Notes under the pieces: model-generated
Seen by the model: only the letters and a program-made list of their open reading frames with translations
Databases searched by the model: none
What the model was told of the DNA's origin: nothing
Source: Crocosphaera watsonii WH 8501
Lineage (GTDB): Bacteria > Cyanobacteriota > Cyanobacteriia > Cyanobacteriales > Microcystaceae
Reading direction: 5' to 3'
Assembly: GCF_000167195.1 (NCBI RefSeq)
Contig: NZ_AADV02000003.1
Span: 174,501 to 238,500 of the forward strand
DNA: 64,000 bases
Shown: positions 7,694 through 17,338 of the stretch, one piece after another
How positions within the stretch are numbered: position 1 is the stretch's first letter
Layout of the letters: each line of letters opens with the position of its first letter
Program-made: the position numbers and the translations under genes

Positions 7694-8434
7694 ATGAAAT
7701 ATTCTATTCAAGAACATTATCAAAAACTTGCTCAACAATACGACGATTTTTGGGGTACTTCCTCAGATTTTATTGATTTCTTAACTCAAGCAATTATCTT
7801 GAATTTACAGTTAAAATCTACAGATATTTTAGTTGATCTCGGGTGTGGAACAGGCATTTATAGTAAGGCGATCGCCTCACAAATAAGCCTAGAAAATAAA
7901 ATAATTTGTGTTGATCCTTCTGATAAAATGCTAGAAAAAATACCTAGTAATAATAATTATCAAACCCTGGTTAAAGATGCTGTAGAATTCGCTCATGAAC
8001 AGGGAAAATACGATAAAATTTTAATCAAAGAAATGATCCATCATATCAATGATAAAGAAAAACTTTTACAAGGATTATTTGACCGATTAAATGAACAAGG
8101 AATTTTATTAACTATTTTACTGCCTCCTACCATAGAATATCCCCTATTTCAACAAGCTTTATCTGTTTATGAGTCTGTACAACCTCACTATAATAATTTA
8201 GTTAATATCTGTGAAAATATTGGTTTTAAAACTACAGTTAATTTTGTAGAATATGCTGTCTCTATTCCCAAAGAAAACTACTTTAACATGGTTAAAAATC
8301 GTTATATGTCTTTATTATCCAGATTTAATGATGAAGAAATTAAGCAAGGATTAACAGAAATGACAGAAAAATATGCTAATTTATCTAACTTGGAATTCTG
8401 CGATCGTTTTGTTTTCTTAGTAGCTCAAAAATAA
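7694..8434 (+). CDS. Class I SAM-dependent methyltransferase
   Basis: A 246-residue protein with a Rossmann-type methyltransferase fold. Motif I (LVDLGCGTG, residues 46-54) binds S-adenosylmethionine, and the acidic loop ICVDPSDKML closes the ribose site. KEMIHHINDKEKLL matches the post-motif region of small-molecule methyltransferases. The substrate cannot be told from sequence. A GAGAGG Shine-Dalgarno precedes the ATG. The stop is 4 bases before the next methyltransferase gene, so the two form an operon. Its promoter region begins just beyond the IS5-like right end, and a GTCATTCCGAG repeat lies between. Confidence 0.85.
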   Translation: MKYSIQEHYQKLAQQYDDFWGTSSDFIDFLTQAIILNLQLKSTDILVDLGCGTGIYSKAIASQISLENKIICVDPSDKMLEKIPSNNNYQTLVKDAVEFAHEQGKYDKILIKEMIHHINDKEKLLQGLFDRLNEQGILLTILLPPTIEYPLFQQALSVYESVQPHYNNLVNICENIGFKTTVNFVEYAVSIPKENYFNMVKNRYMSLLSRFNDEEIKQGLTEMTEKYANLSNLEFCDRFVFLVAQK

Positions 8435-8438
8435 ACCA

Positions 8439-9257
8439 ATGTTAAACCCTTATCAACAAGCGATCGCTAATCTTTATAACCAACGTAGTACCACCTATGA
8501 TCAAGGTGACTTTCATCCGAAACTGGTTGATTTATTACTAGAATATCTTGATATAAAACCTAAGCAAACTGTATTAGATATTGCCACAGGAACAGGTTTA
8601 GTGTCCATTGAAATTGCTAAAAAAGTAGGAAATGACGGTTATGTTATAGGAGTCGATATTGCAGAATCAATGTTAAAAGAAGCCCAAAAAAAAGCTCAAA
8701 AGCTAAACATAAATAATCTTGAATTTTTACAAACCGATATAGAGAGTTTAGAATTACCTACAGAAAAATTTGAGAGAATAAGTTGTTGTGCTGCTATGGT
8801 TATCTTTAATGATATTACTAATGTTTTAAACCATTGTTATTCTTGGCTAAAACTAGGAGGAAAAATCGGGTTTAATTATTGGTCAGAAACTTCTTTTATT
8901 GAAGGATATACCTTAAGTAAAATTGCACCAAAATATAATATTAATTTTCCTCATTGGCACCAAAAAATAGGTTCAAAAGAAACTTGCTCTAATCTTCTAG
9001 AGAGTATCGGGTTTAAAAACATAGAAATTCATCAAGATCAATTAGGTCATTATATTGATTTAGAGACAGTAAAAAATAAGTGGGAAGTGATGATTAACTT
9101 CCCCGTTTCTAATGAGAATCTCTTTCCCTTTCAAACCCTTTCAGCAGAAAAATTAGAAGATGCAAAACAAGATTATTATCAAGAGTTAGAAAGACTAGCA
9201 AGCAATCAAGAAGTCTGGAACGAAATTATGACATTAACAGTCATTGCTGAAAAATAA
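8439..9257 (+). CDS. Class I SAM-dependent methyltransferase, second of pair
   Basis: A 272-residue methyltransferase of the UbiE/Methyltransf_11-type layout. Motif I is VLDIATGTG (45-53), followed by VIGVDIAESMLKEA and a GGKIGFNYWSE strand. It starts 4 bases after the preceding methyltransferase, so the pair is co-transcribed and may act on the same or successive substrates. The two are not close paralogues: the sequence outside the SAM motifs is different. Substrate unknown. The ORF ends 28 bases before a convergent TPR gene. Confidence 0.85.
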   Translation: MLNPYQQAIANLYNQRSTTYDQGDFHPKLVDLLLEYLDIKPKQTVLDIATGTGLVSIEIAKKVGNDGYVIGVDIAESMLKEAQKKAQKLNINNLEFLQTDIESLELPTEKFERISCCAAMVIFNDITNVLNHCYSWLKLGGKIGFNYWSETSFIEGYTLSKIAPKYNINFPHWHQKIGSKETCSNLLESIGFKNIEIHQDQLGHYIDLETVKNKWEVMINFPVSNENLFPFQTLSAEKLEDAKQDYYQELERLASNQEVWNEIMTLTVIAEK

Positions 9258-9285
9258 AGTTACATATTTAATAATGTACAATAAT

Positions 9286-10257
9286 TTAACTCATGCGATA
9301 TTTCATTGATAGATAATGTTGCATAATTTTTTTTGTATTAGGATGATTTTCTCCTAATAGTTCTTTACTTAGTTCAATGGCCTGTTGATAAAAAGTTTCT
9401 GCTTCAGGATATTTATCTTGATTATTGTATAATGTTGCCAGATTAGAAAAGGTTTGGATCAAATAAGGGTGTTTTTCTCCTAGTATTTTTTGATAAATTA
9501 CAAGTGCCTTTTGATAAAAGGGTTCTGCTTCAGTAAATTGTCTTTGCTCATTGTATAATGTTCCTAGATTATTGAGGCTACCTGCTACATAATGATTCTC
9601 TTCTCCTAGTAATTTTCTGCTCAATTCTAGTGCCTGTTTAAAAAGAGATTCTGCCTCTGAATATCGGCGTTGATAATTATATAAAAGTCCTAAATTATTG
9701 AGTGCAGTCGCCACCTCTATATCCCCCTCTCCCTGTAGCTTTTTCCTAATCTCAAGTGACTGCTTAAAAAGAGGTTCTGCTTGAGTATATCTTTTTTGAC
9801 CATTATATAAAAGAGCCAAATTATTGAGTGCAGTCGCCACATCTATATGCTCCTCTCCTCGGTTTTTTTTGCTGATTGCAAGTGCTTCTTTAAAACCAGA
9901 TTCTGCTTGATAATATTTTCCTTGAGCATTGTATAAAAGAGCTAAGTTATTGAGTGGAGTTGCTACATAAGGATGTTGTTCTCCCAGATTTTTTTTATAA
10001 AGTTCAATTGCTTGTTTTAGTAAATTTTCTACTTCAGAATAGTTAGCTTGAGCATTATATAATGTGGCTAGATGATTCAGACTAACTGCCACATCTATAT
10101 GCTCATTTCCTAAAATATTTTTTCGTATTTCTAATGCTTCTTTTGTTTGCAGTATAGCCTTTGAATAGTTTCCCTGTTGGTATGATCTTGATGCTTGTTT
10201 AGTCAGTTGCGCCGCTTGAATAAGCTTTATGTTTTGTTCGCTGATTTGTTTTTTCAT
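9286..10257 (-). CDS. Kinesin-light-chain-type TPR repeat protein
   Basis: A 323-residue protein made almost entirely of about six 42-residue TPR units. They are of the kinesin-light-chain kind: A.LNNLA.LYN.Q..Y.EAE.L..QALE..KK.LGE.HP. The N-terminus (about 45 residues) is a partial unit and no signal peptide or enzymatic domain is present. Such proteins are scaffolds for protein-protein contacts. The ATG is preceded by an A-rich leader. Neighbours give no functional hint; it converges with the methyltransferase pair and lies next to a MITE-like element at its 5' side, which may sit in its promoter. Confidence 0.88.
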   Translation of the reverse strand: MKKQISEQNIKLIQAAQLTKQASRSYQQGNYSKAILQTKEALEIRKNILGNEHIDVAVSLNHLATLYNAQANYSEVENLLKQAIELYKKNLGEQHPYVATPLNNLALLYNAQGKYYQAESGFKEALAISKKNRGEEHIDVATALNNLALLYNGQKRYTQAEPLFKQSLEIRKKLQGEGDIEVATALNNLGLLYNYQRRYSEAESLFKQALELSRKLLGEENHYVAGSLNNLGTLYNEQRQFTEAEPFYQKALVIYQKILGEKHPYLIQTFSNLATLYNNQDKYPEAETFYQQAIELSKELLGENHPNTKKIMQHYLSMKYRMS

Positions 10258-10322
10258 TATTAATTTATCTAGTTTTGATAGATGTATAATATTGATCCTA
10301 CCATTTCTTAATAGTTTTTTTA

Positions 10323-10453
10323 TATAGCAATCAGGAATGATTCATGAGAACTTGGAGATCCCCCCTTTAGTTCCCCCCTTAATAAGGGGGGTTGGGGGGT
10401 AGTGGGGGGATCAGAATTCACTTAATTCTCACAACTGATAACTGATTGCTATA
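10323..10453. repeat. MITE-like element family 1, copy B (inverted)
   Basis: A 131 bp element with the same TATAGCAATCA / TGATTGCTATA ends as copy A but in the opposite orientation. It lies in the 330 bp gap upstream of both the TPR gene (minus) and menB (plus). I see nothing else in that gap except AT-rich sequence. Confidence 0.8.
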
Positions 10454-10589
10454 GTTTAAGCATTAATTAGGTTAATCTTACTATTGAATTTTTGTAAATT
10501 TTGATTGACAAATTATGTTATATAAATTTCCAATTTTCTAATTCAAATTATGGTTTAATAGAGGACTGAAGGTTATTTTTTCTTAGCTG

Positions 10590-11423
10590 ATGGAAACAAC
10601 CTGGCAAATTGCCAAAACTTACGAAGATATCTTGTATGATAAAGCGGATGGGATAGCGAAAATCACCATTAACCGTCCCCACAAACGCAACGCTTTTCGC
10701 CCCAAAACCGTCTTTGAATTATACGATGCCTTTTGTGATGCCAGAGAAGATAGTACCATTGGGGTAATATTACTCACTGGGGCAGGACCACATACAGACG
10801 GAAAATATGCTTTTTGTTCCGGTGGAGATCAAAGTGTGCGTGGGCAAGCAGGTTATGTAGACGAGGCCGGAGTTCCCCGTTTAAACGTGCTAGACTTACA
10901 GCGATTGATCCGATCTCTTCCTAAAGTGGTGATTGGTTTAGTAGCCGGATATGCCATCGGTGGGGGTCATGTTTTACACCTGATCTGTGACCTTACCATT
11001 GCTGCGGATAATGCTATTTTTGGGCAAACAGGCCCGAAAGTTGGGAGTTTTGACGGTGGCTTTGGTGCCAGTTATTTAGCCCGTATTGTGGGACAAAAAA
11101 AAGCCAGAGAAATCTGGTTTCTGTGTCGTCAGTATAACGCCCAACAGGCTTTAGAAATGGGTTTAGTTAATTGTGTGGTTCCTGTAGAACAATTAGAATC
11201 AGAAGGGGTGCAGTGGGCAACAGAAATATTAACTAAAAGTCCTATTGCCATTCGTTGTCTCAAAGCCGCTTTTAATGCTGACTGTGATGGACAAGCTGGG
11301 TTACAAGAGTTGGCAGGAAATGCCACGTTACTCTACTATATGACAGAAGAAGGAGCAGAAGGGAAACAAGCCTTTTTAGAGAAGCGTCCCCCTAATTTTC
11401 GGCAATATCCCTGGCTACCTTAG
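10590..11423 (+). CDS. menB: 1,4-dihydroxy-2-naphthoyl-CoA synthase
   Basis: MenB closes the second ring of the naphthoquinone by converting O-succinylbenzoyl-CoA to 1,4-dihydroxy-2-naphthoyl-CoA; in cyanobacteria the product leads to phylloquinone of photosystem I. The 277-residue crotonase-fold protein shows the MenB pattern: [15 protein letters not shown], the [10 protein letters not shown] oxyanion loop, [20 protein letters not shown], and [20 protein letters not shown]. The C-terminus [11 protein letters not shown] is typical of MenB. Length and start (ATG after a GAGGA-containing leader) fit. It stands alone rather than in a men operon, as is usual in cyanobacteria. Confidence 0.95.
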   Translation: METTWQIAKTYEDILYDKADGIAKITINRPHKRNAFRPKTVFELYDAFCDAREDSTIGVILLTGAGPHTDGKYAFCSGGDQSVRGQAGYVDEAGVPRLNVLDLQRLIRSLPKVVIGLVAGYAIGGGHVLHLICDLTIAADNAIFGQTGPKVGSFDGGFGASYLARIVGQKKAREIWFLCRQYNAQQALEMGLVNCVVPVEQLESEGVQWATEILTKSPIAIRCLKAAFNADCDGQAGLQELAGNATLLYYMTEEGAEGKQAFLEKRPPNFRQYPWLP

Positions 11424-11464
11424 GTGATTTCCAGAATAAAATATACCTGCTTTTCCAGTTATTT

Positions 11465-11494
11465 CCCCCCTTTAAAAGGGGGGTTAGGGGGGAT
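11465..11494. repeat. C6/G6 hairpin repeat
   Basis: CCCCCCTTTAAAAGGGGGG followed by GTTAGGGGGGAT, a short G/C-tract hairpin downstream of menB. A near copy is at 56656-56684, and the same tract type forms the core of MITE family 1. It may serve as the menB terminator. Confidence 0.6.
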
Positions 11495-11519
11495 CATTAG
11501 GTATCTTCTTGATCAGAAA

Positions 11520-11795
11520 TCACCTTAGCCTCATGTTCTCATAAATGGCAACATCAACAACTTCTTCCAAGTCTAAGCCCAATACTTCTACAATGCTAAT
11601 GGCATTGTCAATATCCACGGCTTTACCCCGAAAAAATCGTTCAATCGTACTACGAGATACCCGACAGTTTAGGGTTTCCTCTATGTCTTCATAGGTGATA
11701 CGTTTACCACCGTTTCGGTTTTGGGCTTTTCTCAGTTTTCCTTTGCCAGTCTCTGTGACTGCAATGGTTTTTCGGGACCTGTGCGCTGATGTCAT
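11520..11795 (-). CDS. Small HTH-type protein
   Basis: A 91-residue basic protein. Residues about 33-85 look like a Cro/C1-type helix-turn-helix: ITYEDIEETL then VSRSTIERFFRGKAVDIDNA and a final ISIVEVLGLDLEEVV helix. The same type of module occurs at the N-terminus of larger cyanobacterial NTPase and pentapeptide-repeat proteins, but here it stands alone. It could be a DNA-binding regulator; no target is evident. It is convergent with menB and divergent from trpD, with a short shared upstream region. Confidence 0.65.
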   Translation of the reverse strand: MTSAHRSRKTIAVTETGKGKLRKAQNRNGGKRITYEDIEETLNCRVSRSTIERFFRGKAVDIDNAISIVEVLGLDLEEVVDVAIYENMRLR

Positions 11796-11856
11796 AGGAT
11801 CAATATTGACTCTCTATGGTTAGTATTCCCGTTTAGTTCGCTAATATTTTCATTTC

Positions 11857-11893
11857 AGTTACCAGTTATCAGTTATCAGTTATCAGTTATTAG
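11857..11893. repeat. CAGTTAT heptamer array abutting trpD
   Basis: About five tandem 7-bp units (CAGTTAC/CAGTTAT) end at 11893, two bases before the trpD start codon. The array takes the place where a Shine-Dalgarno would be. Confidence 0.8.
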
Positions 11894-11895
11894 TA

Positions 11896-12942
11896 ATGAT
11901 TACTCAAGATTCTTTAGAATTTACCCAAAGTTTACTACAACAACTCCTTGATGGTGATTCCCTTTCTCAGACTCAAGCAGGCCAACTGATGCAAGGGTGG
12001 TTGGATGAAACCATTCCCCCTGTGTTATCCGGGGCTATTTTAGTGACACTTCAAGGCAAAGGGGTTTCAGGAGATGAACTCGCAGGAATGGCCAGAGTGT
12101 TGCAACAACAGTCTCTGCAAGAAACGGCAATAGTTCATAATGTCCCTGTTATCGATACCTGTGGCACCGGAGGGGATGGGGCATCAACTTTTAATATTTC
12201 TACGGCGGTGGCTTTTGTAGCAGCCGCAGCCGGGGTAAAAGTGGCTAAACATGGTAACCGTTCGGCTTCTAGTAAAGTTGGTTCTGCTGATGTTTTAGAA
12301 TATTTAGGGGTTAAACTGGCAGCTACCCCCGAAAAGGTGGCCGAAGCCTTGGAAGAGGTAGGTATTACCTTCTTATTTGCCCCAGGTTGGCACCCTGCCA
12401 TGAAGCACGTTGCACCTTTGCGGAAAACTCTCAAAGTTCGCACTATTTTTAATTTATTGGGGCCTTTGGTTAACCCTTTACGTCCCACAGGTCAAATTAT
12501 TGGGGTTTATCATCCTCGGTTTATTCGTCCCATGGCCGAAGCTTTACATCAATTAGGTATTGCTCAAGGAATGGTTTTACATGGTAGAGAAACTTTAGAC
12601 GAAGCCGGGTTAGGAGACGTTACCGATGTGGCATTTTTGAAAGAAGGTGAGGTAAATTTAGGAGAGATAAACCCTCAAAGCTTGGGTTTAACTTCTACTC
12701 CTTTAACTGCATTAAAAGGAGGCAATGTGGAGGAAAATGCTAGTATTTTGACGGATGTCTTACAGGGAAAAGGCACTTCTGCACAACAGGATGCGGTGGC
12801 GGTTAATGCTGGTTTAGCGTTGCAAGTAGGTGATGTGGTTCCTTGGTGTGAGCATCAAAAAGCAGTAGAAAAAGCTAAAGATATCCTTAAAAGTGGGGCA
12901 GCTTGGGATAAGTTGACCTCTTTAGTCGAGTTTTTAGCATAA
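11896..12942 (+). CDS. trpD: Anthranilate phosphoribosyltransferase
   Basis: TrpD transfers phosphoribose from PRPP to anthranilate, the second step of tryptophan synthesis. The 348-residue protein has the glycine-rich PRPP loop [17 protein letters not shown] (about 87-103), the [21 protein letters not shown] block (anthranilate and Mg contacts) and [10 protein letters not shown]. Length is normal. No strong Shine-Dalgarno is visible because a CAGTTAT repeat array directly precedes the ATG; translation may start on an unstructured leader. The gene stands apart from other trp genes, which is common in cyanobacteria. Confidence 0.95.
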   Translation: MITQDSLEFTQSLLQQLLDGDSLSQTQAGQLMQGWLDETIPPVLSGAILVTLQGKGVSGDELAGMARVLQQQSLQETAIVHNVPVIDTCGTGGDGASTFNISTAVAFVAAAAGVKVAKHGNRSASSKVGSADVLEYLGVKLAATPEKVAEALEEVGITFLFAPGWHPAMKHVAPLRKTLKVRTIFNLLGPLVNPLRPTGQIIGVYHPRFIRPMAEALHQLGIAQGMVLHGRETLDEAGLGDVTDVAFLKEGEVNLGEINPQSLGLTSTPLTALKGGNVEENASILTDVLQGKGTSAQQDAVAVNAGLALQVGDVVPWCEHQKAVEKAKDILKSGAAWDKLTSLVEFLA

Positions 12943-12981
12943 AATTATTAACAATAATTATACTTACACAAATATCGAAAG

Positions 12982-15045
12982 ATGTCACCCAACTTTTCTT
13001 ATCCTAGCAGCCCACAACAAGACGTGACTGATGTTTATCATGGTGTGGAAATAAAAGATTCCTATCGTTGGTTAGAAAACCCCGACTCAGAAGAAACAAA
13101 AGTATGGATCACAGCCCAAAATAAACTCACTTTTGATTATTTATCCACTATTTCAGCTAGAGAAAAAATAAAACAACGCTTAACTAAACTTTGGGATTAT
13201 GAAAAGTACGGTATTCCCTTCAAAAAAGCAGACAGATACTTCTATTTTAAAAATAATGGTCTACAGAATCAAAGTGTTTTATACACTATCAAAAGTCTTG
13301 ATGGTGATCCTAAAATACTATTAGATCCTAACACCATTACCACAGATGGAACCGTCGCTTTGTCAGTTTTATCTATCTCAGAAAATGCCCAATATTTAGC
13401 CTACGGTTTATCCACATCTGGATCAGATTGGGTAGAATGGAAAGTGAGAGAAATAGAAACAGGAAAAGACTTATCGGATCACCTCAAATGGACTAAGTTT
13501 ACTGGTACATCTTGGACAAAAGATAATCAAGGTTTCTTCTATAGTCGTTATAATCAACCCAAGGAAAAAACAAAATTAGAAGACATAAACCACTATCAAA
13601 AACTTTACTATCATAAGTTGGGAACTTCCCAGGATGAAGATGTATTAATTTATGAACGTCCCGATGAAAAAGAATGGGGTTTTAGTGGAAGAGTTACCGA
13701 AGATGGACAATATTTAATTATCAGTGTTTGGCAAGGAACCGATACTAAAAATCTAGTTTTTTATAAAAATTTAAGCCAGGAAAATAGCAAAATAATTGAA
13801 CTCATTAACCAGTTTGAAGCAGATTATAGCTTCATTGATAACAAAGGTTCAAAGTTTTACTTTCGTACTGATTTAAACGCACCTAAAGGTAAAGTAATCG
13901 CTATTGATATTGATAACTCACAGCCAGAAAACTGGCAAGAAATTATCCCAGAAAGTAACGAAGCTTTAAAAGGGGTTGGTATTTTGAATAATCAGTTTGT
14001 TTGTGATTATCTTCAAGATGCTAAGTCTGCTATTAAAATTCATGATTTACAGGGTAACTTGCTCCGCAATGTTAGCTTACCTGGAATTGGTTCAGTTGGG
14101 GGATTTGATGGCAAAAAAGAGGACACCGAAACCTTTTATTCTTTTACCAGTTTCACCACTCCTAGCACTGTTTATCGTTACGACATGATAACAGGAGAAA
14201 GTGAAATATTTTGTCAACCAAACGTAGATTTCAATCCTCATAATTATGAAATAAAACAAGTATTTTACAAAAGTAAAGACGGCACAAAAATACCTATGTT
14301 TATCACTCATAAAAAAGGGTTAAAAATAGATGGAAACAACCCAACTTATCTCTATGCTTATGGTGGTTTCAATGTTTCTTTAACTCCCAATTTTTCTATT
14401 AGTAACTTAGTTTGGATGGAAATGGGAGGAGTTTATGCTGTTCCTAACCTAAGAGGAGGAGGGGAATACGGAGAAGAATGGCATCAAGCAGGAATGAAAG
14501 ATAAGAAACAAAATGTCTTTGATGACTTTATTGCTGCTGCTGAATGGTTAATCAAAAATAACTATACATCTTCCCAAAAATTAGCCATTGGTGGTGGTAG
14601 TAACGGCGGTTTATTAGTAGGTGCCTGTCTGACACAAAAACCTAAATTGTATGCGGCAGCTTTGCCAGCAGTTGGTGTGTTAGATATGCTACGTTTTCAT
14701 CAATTTACAATTGGTTGGGCTTGGTGTCCAGAGTATGGAAGTTCTGAAAATGAAGAAGAATTTAAGACACTTTTAGCCTATTCCCCTTTACATAATTTAA
14801 CAGCAAATACAGCTTATCCAGCTACTATGATTACTACAGCAGATCACGATGACAGAGTAGTTCCAGCACATAGTTTTAAGTTTGCAGCAGCCTTACAAAA
14901 CGCTCATGATGGAGAAAAACCTGTTTTAATTCGTATTGAAACAAAAGCAGGTCATGGTGCAGGAAAACCCACTACAAAATTAATAGAAGAAATTGCCGAT
15001 AAGTGGGCATTTTTAGTTGATAATTTAGCATTCAATGTGCTATGA
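12982..15045 (+). CDS. Prolyl oligopeptidase (S9A family)
   Basis: A serine peptidase cutting after proline in short peptides. The 687-residue protein has the N-terminal YRWLENPDSEETKVW segment, a seven-bladed beta-propeller region (about 70-430) and an alpha/beta-hydrolase C-terminal domain. The catalytic triad is visible: Ser near 540 in IGGGSNGGLLVG, Asp near 624 in TADHDDRVVPAH, and His near 657 in KAGHGAGKP. No signal peptide, so cytosolic. It begins 39 bases after trpD and may be read from the same transcript, though the functions are unrelated. Typical length for the family. Confidence 0.93.
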   Translation: MSPNFSYPSSPQQDVTDVYHGVEIKDSYRWLENPDSEETKVWITAQNKLTFDYLSTISAREKIKQRLTKLWDYEKYGIPFKKADRYFYFKNNGLQNQSVLYTIKSLDGDPKILLDPNTITTDGTVALSVLSISENAQYLAYGLSTSGSDWVEWKVREIETGKDLSDHLKWTKFTGTSWTKDNQGFFYSRYNQPKEKTKLEDINHYQKLYYHKLGTSQDEDVLIYERPDEKEWGFSGRVTEDGQYLIISVWQGTDTKNLVFYKNLSQENSKIIELINQFEADYSFIDNKGSKFYFRTDLNAPKGKVIAIDIDNSQPENWQEIIPESNEALKGVGILNNQFVCDYLQDAKSAIKIHDLQGNLLRNVSLPGIGSVGGFDGKKEDTETFYSFTSFTTPSTVYRYDMITGESEIFCQPNVDFNPHNYEIKQVFYKSKDGTKIPMFITHKKGLKIDGNNPTYLYAYGGFNVSLTPNFSISNLVWMEMGGVYAVPNLRGGGEYGEEWHQAGMKDKKQNVFDDFIAAAEWLIKNNYTSSQKLAIGGGSNGGLLVGACLTQKPKLYAAALPAVGVLDMLRFHQFTIGWAWCPEYGSSENEEEFKTLLAYSPLHNLTANTAYPATMITTADHDDRVVPAHSFKFAAALQNAHDGEKPVLIRIETKAGHGAGKPTTKLIEEIADKWAFLVDNLAFNVL

Positions 15046-15073
15046 TGGTTCATATAATGCTGTAATTTTTCCT

Positions 15074-15379
15074 ATGAGTGACTCCTCAGAAAAAACCAAC
15101 CCGAAAAAGCCAACCCCTAGCAACTGTTTAATAGGGGCTACTATTTCGGGGTCTTTGGGTTATGCACTGTACACCCTAACCGGTTCAATCATCCAAACTT
15201 TTGCCAGTAAACCCTTAACATCTTCTAATCCTTTAGTGTTAAGAATTGGATCGTTAGTGAGAACTTTAGTGACGGGTGTTGCTTCATTAGGTACATTTGT
15301 TTTTTTCTTTGTTGCCTTTGGTTTAATTTTATTAGCTATTCAATTATTAATCCAGAAAGAAGAGACAACAGAAAGCTAA
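15074..15379 (+). CDS. DUF3082-like small membrane protein
   Basis: The ATG at 15074 gives 101 residues; an earlier in-frame start overlaps the peptidase gene and is not needed. A polar Lys/Pro-rich N-terminus is followed by two hydrophobic segments (CLIGATISGSLGYALYTLTG and the FFFVAFGLILLAIQLLI region) with a loop between them, and a short acidic tail. This matches the cyanobacterial/plastid DUF3082 layout. Function unknown, membrane location expected (plasma or thylakoid). It follows the oligopeptidase closely and converges with a cytochrome gene. Confidence 0.7.
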   Translation: MSDSSEKTNPKKPTPSNCLIGATISGSLGYALYTLTGSIIQTFASKPLTSSNPLVLRIGSLVRTLVTGVASLGTFVFFFVAFGLILLAIQLLIQKEETTES

Positions 15380-15389
15380 ATAAATATTA

Positions 15390-15734
15390 TCAATTTCGCC
15401 AGTTATTTTGGGCTTTATCCAGTATATATTGAGAGACGGCCTTAATTTCATTTTGTGTCAGTCTTTCCTCGTAAGCTGACATATTATTTTTTCCGTAGCT
15501 AACTAAATTCATAATAGAGTCCAAGGTATCGACTTTATTTTTTTTCAATGCCTTTAATTTTAAATTCTTACCCCGTCGAATAATATTTTTCCCATTGGGA
15601 TGACATCCAGCGCAGTGAATAGTAAAAATCTTCGACCCATCACTAATATCTTGGGCTATTGCTGAACTTGGGTAAAATATCAACAACAACAGTCAAAATA
15701 GTGTAAGAACAATCGAGCAAGTTTTCAATGTCAT
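15390..15734 (-). pseudogene. Cytochrome c6-like protein with in-frame TGA in the signal peptide
   Basis: The mature part is a monohaem cytochrome of the c6 type: FTIHCAGCHPNG is the haem-binding CxxCH, and NNMSAYEERLT supplies the axial Met. The ATG at 15732-15734 has a GAGGG Shine-Dalgarno and starts a credible signal peptide, MTLKTCSIVLTLF, then a TGA (15693-15695), then LLLLIFYPSSAIA and cleavage before QDI. So the frame is intact on both sides of a single stop. Restarting at the CTG/TTG codons after the stop would lack the positive N-region. It may be a recent nonsense mutation, a sequencing error or a suppressed stop. A soluble lumen electron carrier would be the normal role. Confidence 0.75.
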
Positions 15735-15747
15735 TGACCCTCGTTTA

Positions 15748-15795
15748 AATTGTAACACAAGCAGTTTACTTGTCACAGTCTAGAAGACTATGCTA
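15748..15795. repeat. TCTAGAAGACT-type dispersed repeat
   Basis: AACACAAGCAG ... CACAGTCTAGAAGACTATGCTAC, weakly palindromic. A related copy is at 40658-40712. It lies in the divergent region between the cytochrome gene and ispH. Confidence 0.5.
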
Positions 15796-15896
15796 CCGAT
15801 TATAAATCAAAGGTCAGCAGTATCTAGAAATAAATTTGCTCATTGAGATAAGATAGTCAATAATTGATCAATAGATAATTAACACTACATCATTTT

Positions 15897-17105
15897 ATGG
15901 ATACAAAAGCTTTTAAACGTTCCCTGCACAAATCTGGCAACTATCACCGTAAAGGGTTTGGCCACGAAACAGAAGTCATGGGGACTATGAACACAGAGTA
16001 TCAAAGTTCTCTTATTCAACAAATTCGTGAGAATAATTATCAATGGCAAGAAGGAAACGTTACCATTAAACTAGCAGAGTCTTTTGGCTTTTGTTGGGGA
16101 GTGGAAAGGGCTGTTGCTATGGCCTACGAAACCGGTCAACATTTTCCACAAGAAAAAATTTGGATAACCAATGAAATTATCCATAACCCATCAGTTAATC
16201 AACGTTTGTTAGAGATGAATGTTGGTTTTATTCAAGTAATTAATGGGAGCAAAGATTTTTCAGTAGTCAACACAGGAGATGTGGTGATCTTACCTGCTTT
16301 CGGTGCAAGTGTAACCGAAATGAAGTTATTAAACGATAGAAATTGTGTCATTGTAGATACTACTTGTCCGTGGGTTTCTAAAGTTTGGAGTTCTGTAGAA
16401 AGACATAAGAAAAAAGAATACACCTCCATTATTCATGGTAAATACCGTCACGAAGAAACCGTAGCCACCAGTTCATTTGCAGGGACTTATTTAGTGGTTT
16501 TAAACCTCAAAGAAGCACAATACGTCTGTGATTATATCGTTCATGGTGGAGACAAAGAGGAATTTTTAGATAAGTTTAAAAATGCTCATTCAGAAGGATT
16601 TGATCCCGACAAAGATTTAGTAAAGTTGGGAGTGGCTAATCAAACCACCATGTTAAAAAGTGAAACAGAACAAATAGGTAAACTTTTTGAAAGCACCCTA
16701 TTGAAAAAGTATGGACCCACCCAACTAAATCAGCATTTCATGAGTTTTAATACCATTTGTGATGCTACCCAAGAGCGTCAAGATGCTATGTTAAATTTAG
16801 TAGAAGAAGATGTTGATTTAATGGTAGTTATTGGGGGTTTTAATTCTTCTAATACCACTCATTTACAGGAGATTTCTATCGAAAGAGGTATACTTTCTTA
16901 TCATATTGATAGCGATCAGCGTATTTTGCAGGGGAACAAAATTGAACATAAACCCTTAGAAAAAGTCATAGAAACTCAAGAAAACTGGTTGCCCGAAGGT
17001 CAAATTCTTGTTGGTGTAACCTCTGGTGCATCAACTCCAGATAAGATAGTGGAAGCAGTTATTGAGCGCATTTTTGAGGAAAAGAATGCAATGCTTTTAG
17101 TGTAA
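15897..17105 (+). CDS. ispH: 4-hydroxy-3-methylbut-2-enyl diphosphate reductase
   Basis: IspH (LytB) makes IPP and DMAPP in the last step of the MEP isoprenoid pathway, using a [4Fe-4S] cluster. The three cluster cysteines are visible in [24 protein letters not shown] and [15 protein letters not shown]. Substrate-binding blocks include [15 protein letters not shown] and [10 protein letters not shown]. The 402-residue length, with an N-terminal extension [16 protein letters not shown], is the normal cyanobacterial/plant form, which supports the ATG at 15897. Electrons come from ferredoxin in this group. The gene stands alone with an inverted-repeat element just downstream. Confidence 0.96.
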   Translation: MDTKAFKRSLHKSGNYHRKGFGHETEVMGTMNTEYQSSLIQQIRENNYQWQEGNVTIKLAESFGFCWGVERAVAMAYETGQHFPQEKIWITNEIIHNPSVNQRLLEMNVGFIQVINGSKDFSVVNTGDVVILPAFGASVTEMKLLNDRNCVIVDTTCPWVSKVWSSVERHKKKEYTSIIHGKYRHEETVATSSFAGTYLVVLNLKEAQYVCDYIVHGGDKEEFLDKFKNAHSEGFDPDKDLVKLGVANQTTMLKSETEQIGKLFESTLLKKYGPTQLNQHFMSFNTICDATQERQDAMLNLVEEDVDLMVVIGGFNSSNTTHLQEISIERGILSYHIDSDQRILQGNKIEHKPLEKVIETQENWLPEGQILVGVTSGASTPDKIVEAVIERIFEEKNAMLLV

Positions 17106-17113
17106 TTGAACTG

Positions 17114-17180
17114 GTAGGGTGGGCAATTTAGATAAGTAAAAATTTCATTCAAAAAATATTGTTTAATTGCCCACCGTAAC
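17114..17180. repeat. GTAGGGTGGGCAATT inverted-repeat element
   Basis: GTAGGGTGGGCAATT at one end and AATTGCCCACCGTAAC at the other, with an AT-rich centre. It lies just after ispH and may form its terminator stem. Same family as 29477-29660, 33387-33457, 47999-48187 and 59501-59567. Confidence 0.7.
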
Positions 17181-17338
17181 TTTATTTTATCCTTATCCTA
17201 TTTTATATTTATCCATAAATATATTCATTAGGAATAAGTTAAAATACTTAATAAGCAAAGACTACAATAATTACTAATTTACTAGAATTTACCCTATTCT
17301 TTTCATCCATATTATAATGATTCTATATTACAATTATT

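Noticed and set aside
12135-12488. 117-codon minus-strand ORF inside trpD
   Set aside because: Antisense shadow of a well-conserved enzyme gene; no start signal or family similarity.
15035-15073. Longer start for the DUF3082-like gene overlapping the oligopeptidase
   Set aside because: The extra residues (CYDGSYNAVIFP) are out-of-frame peptidase sequence; the ATG at 15074 fits the family.
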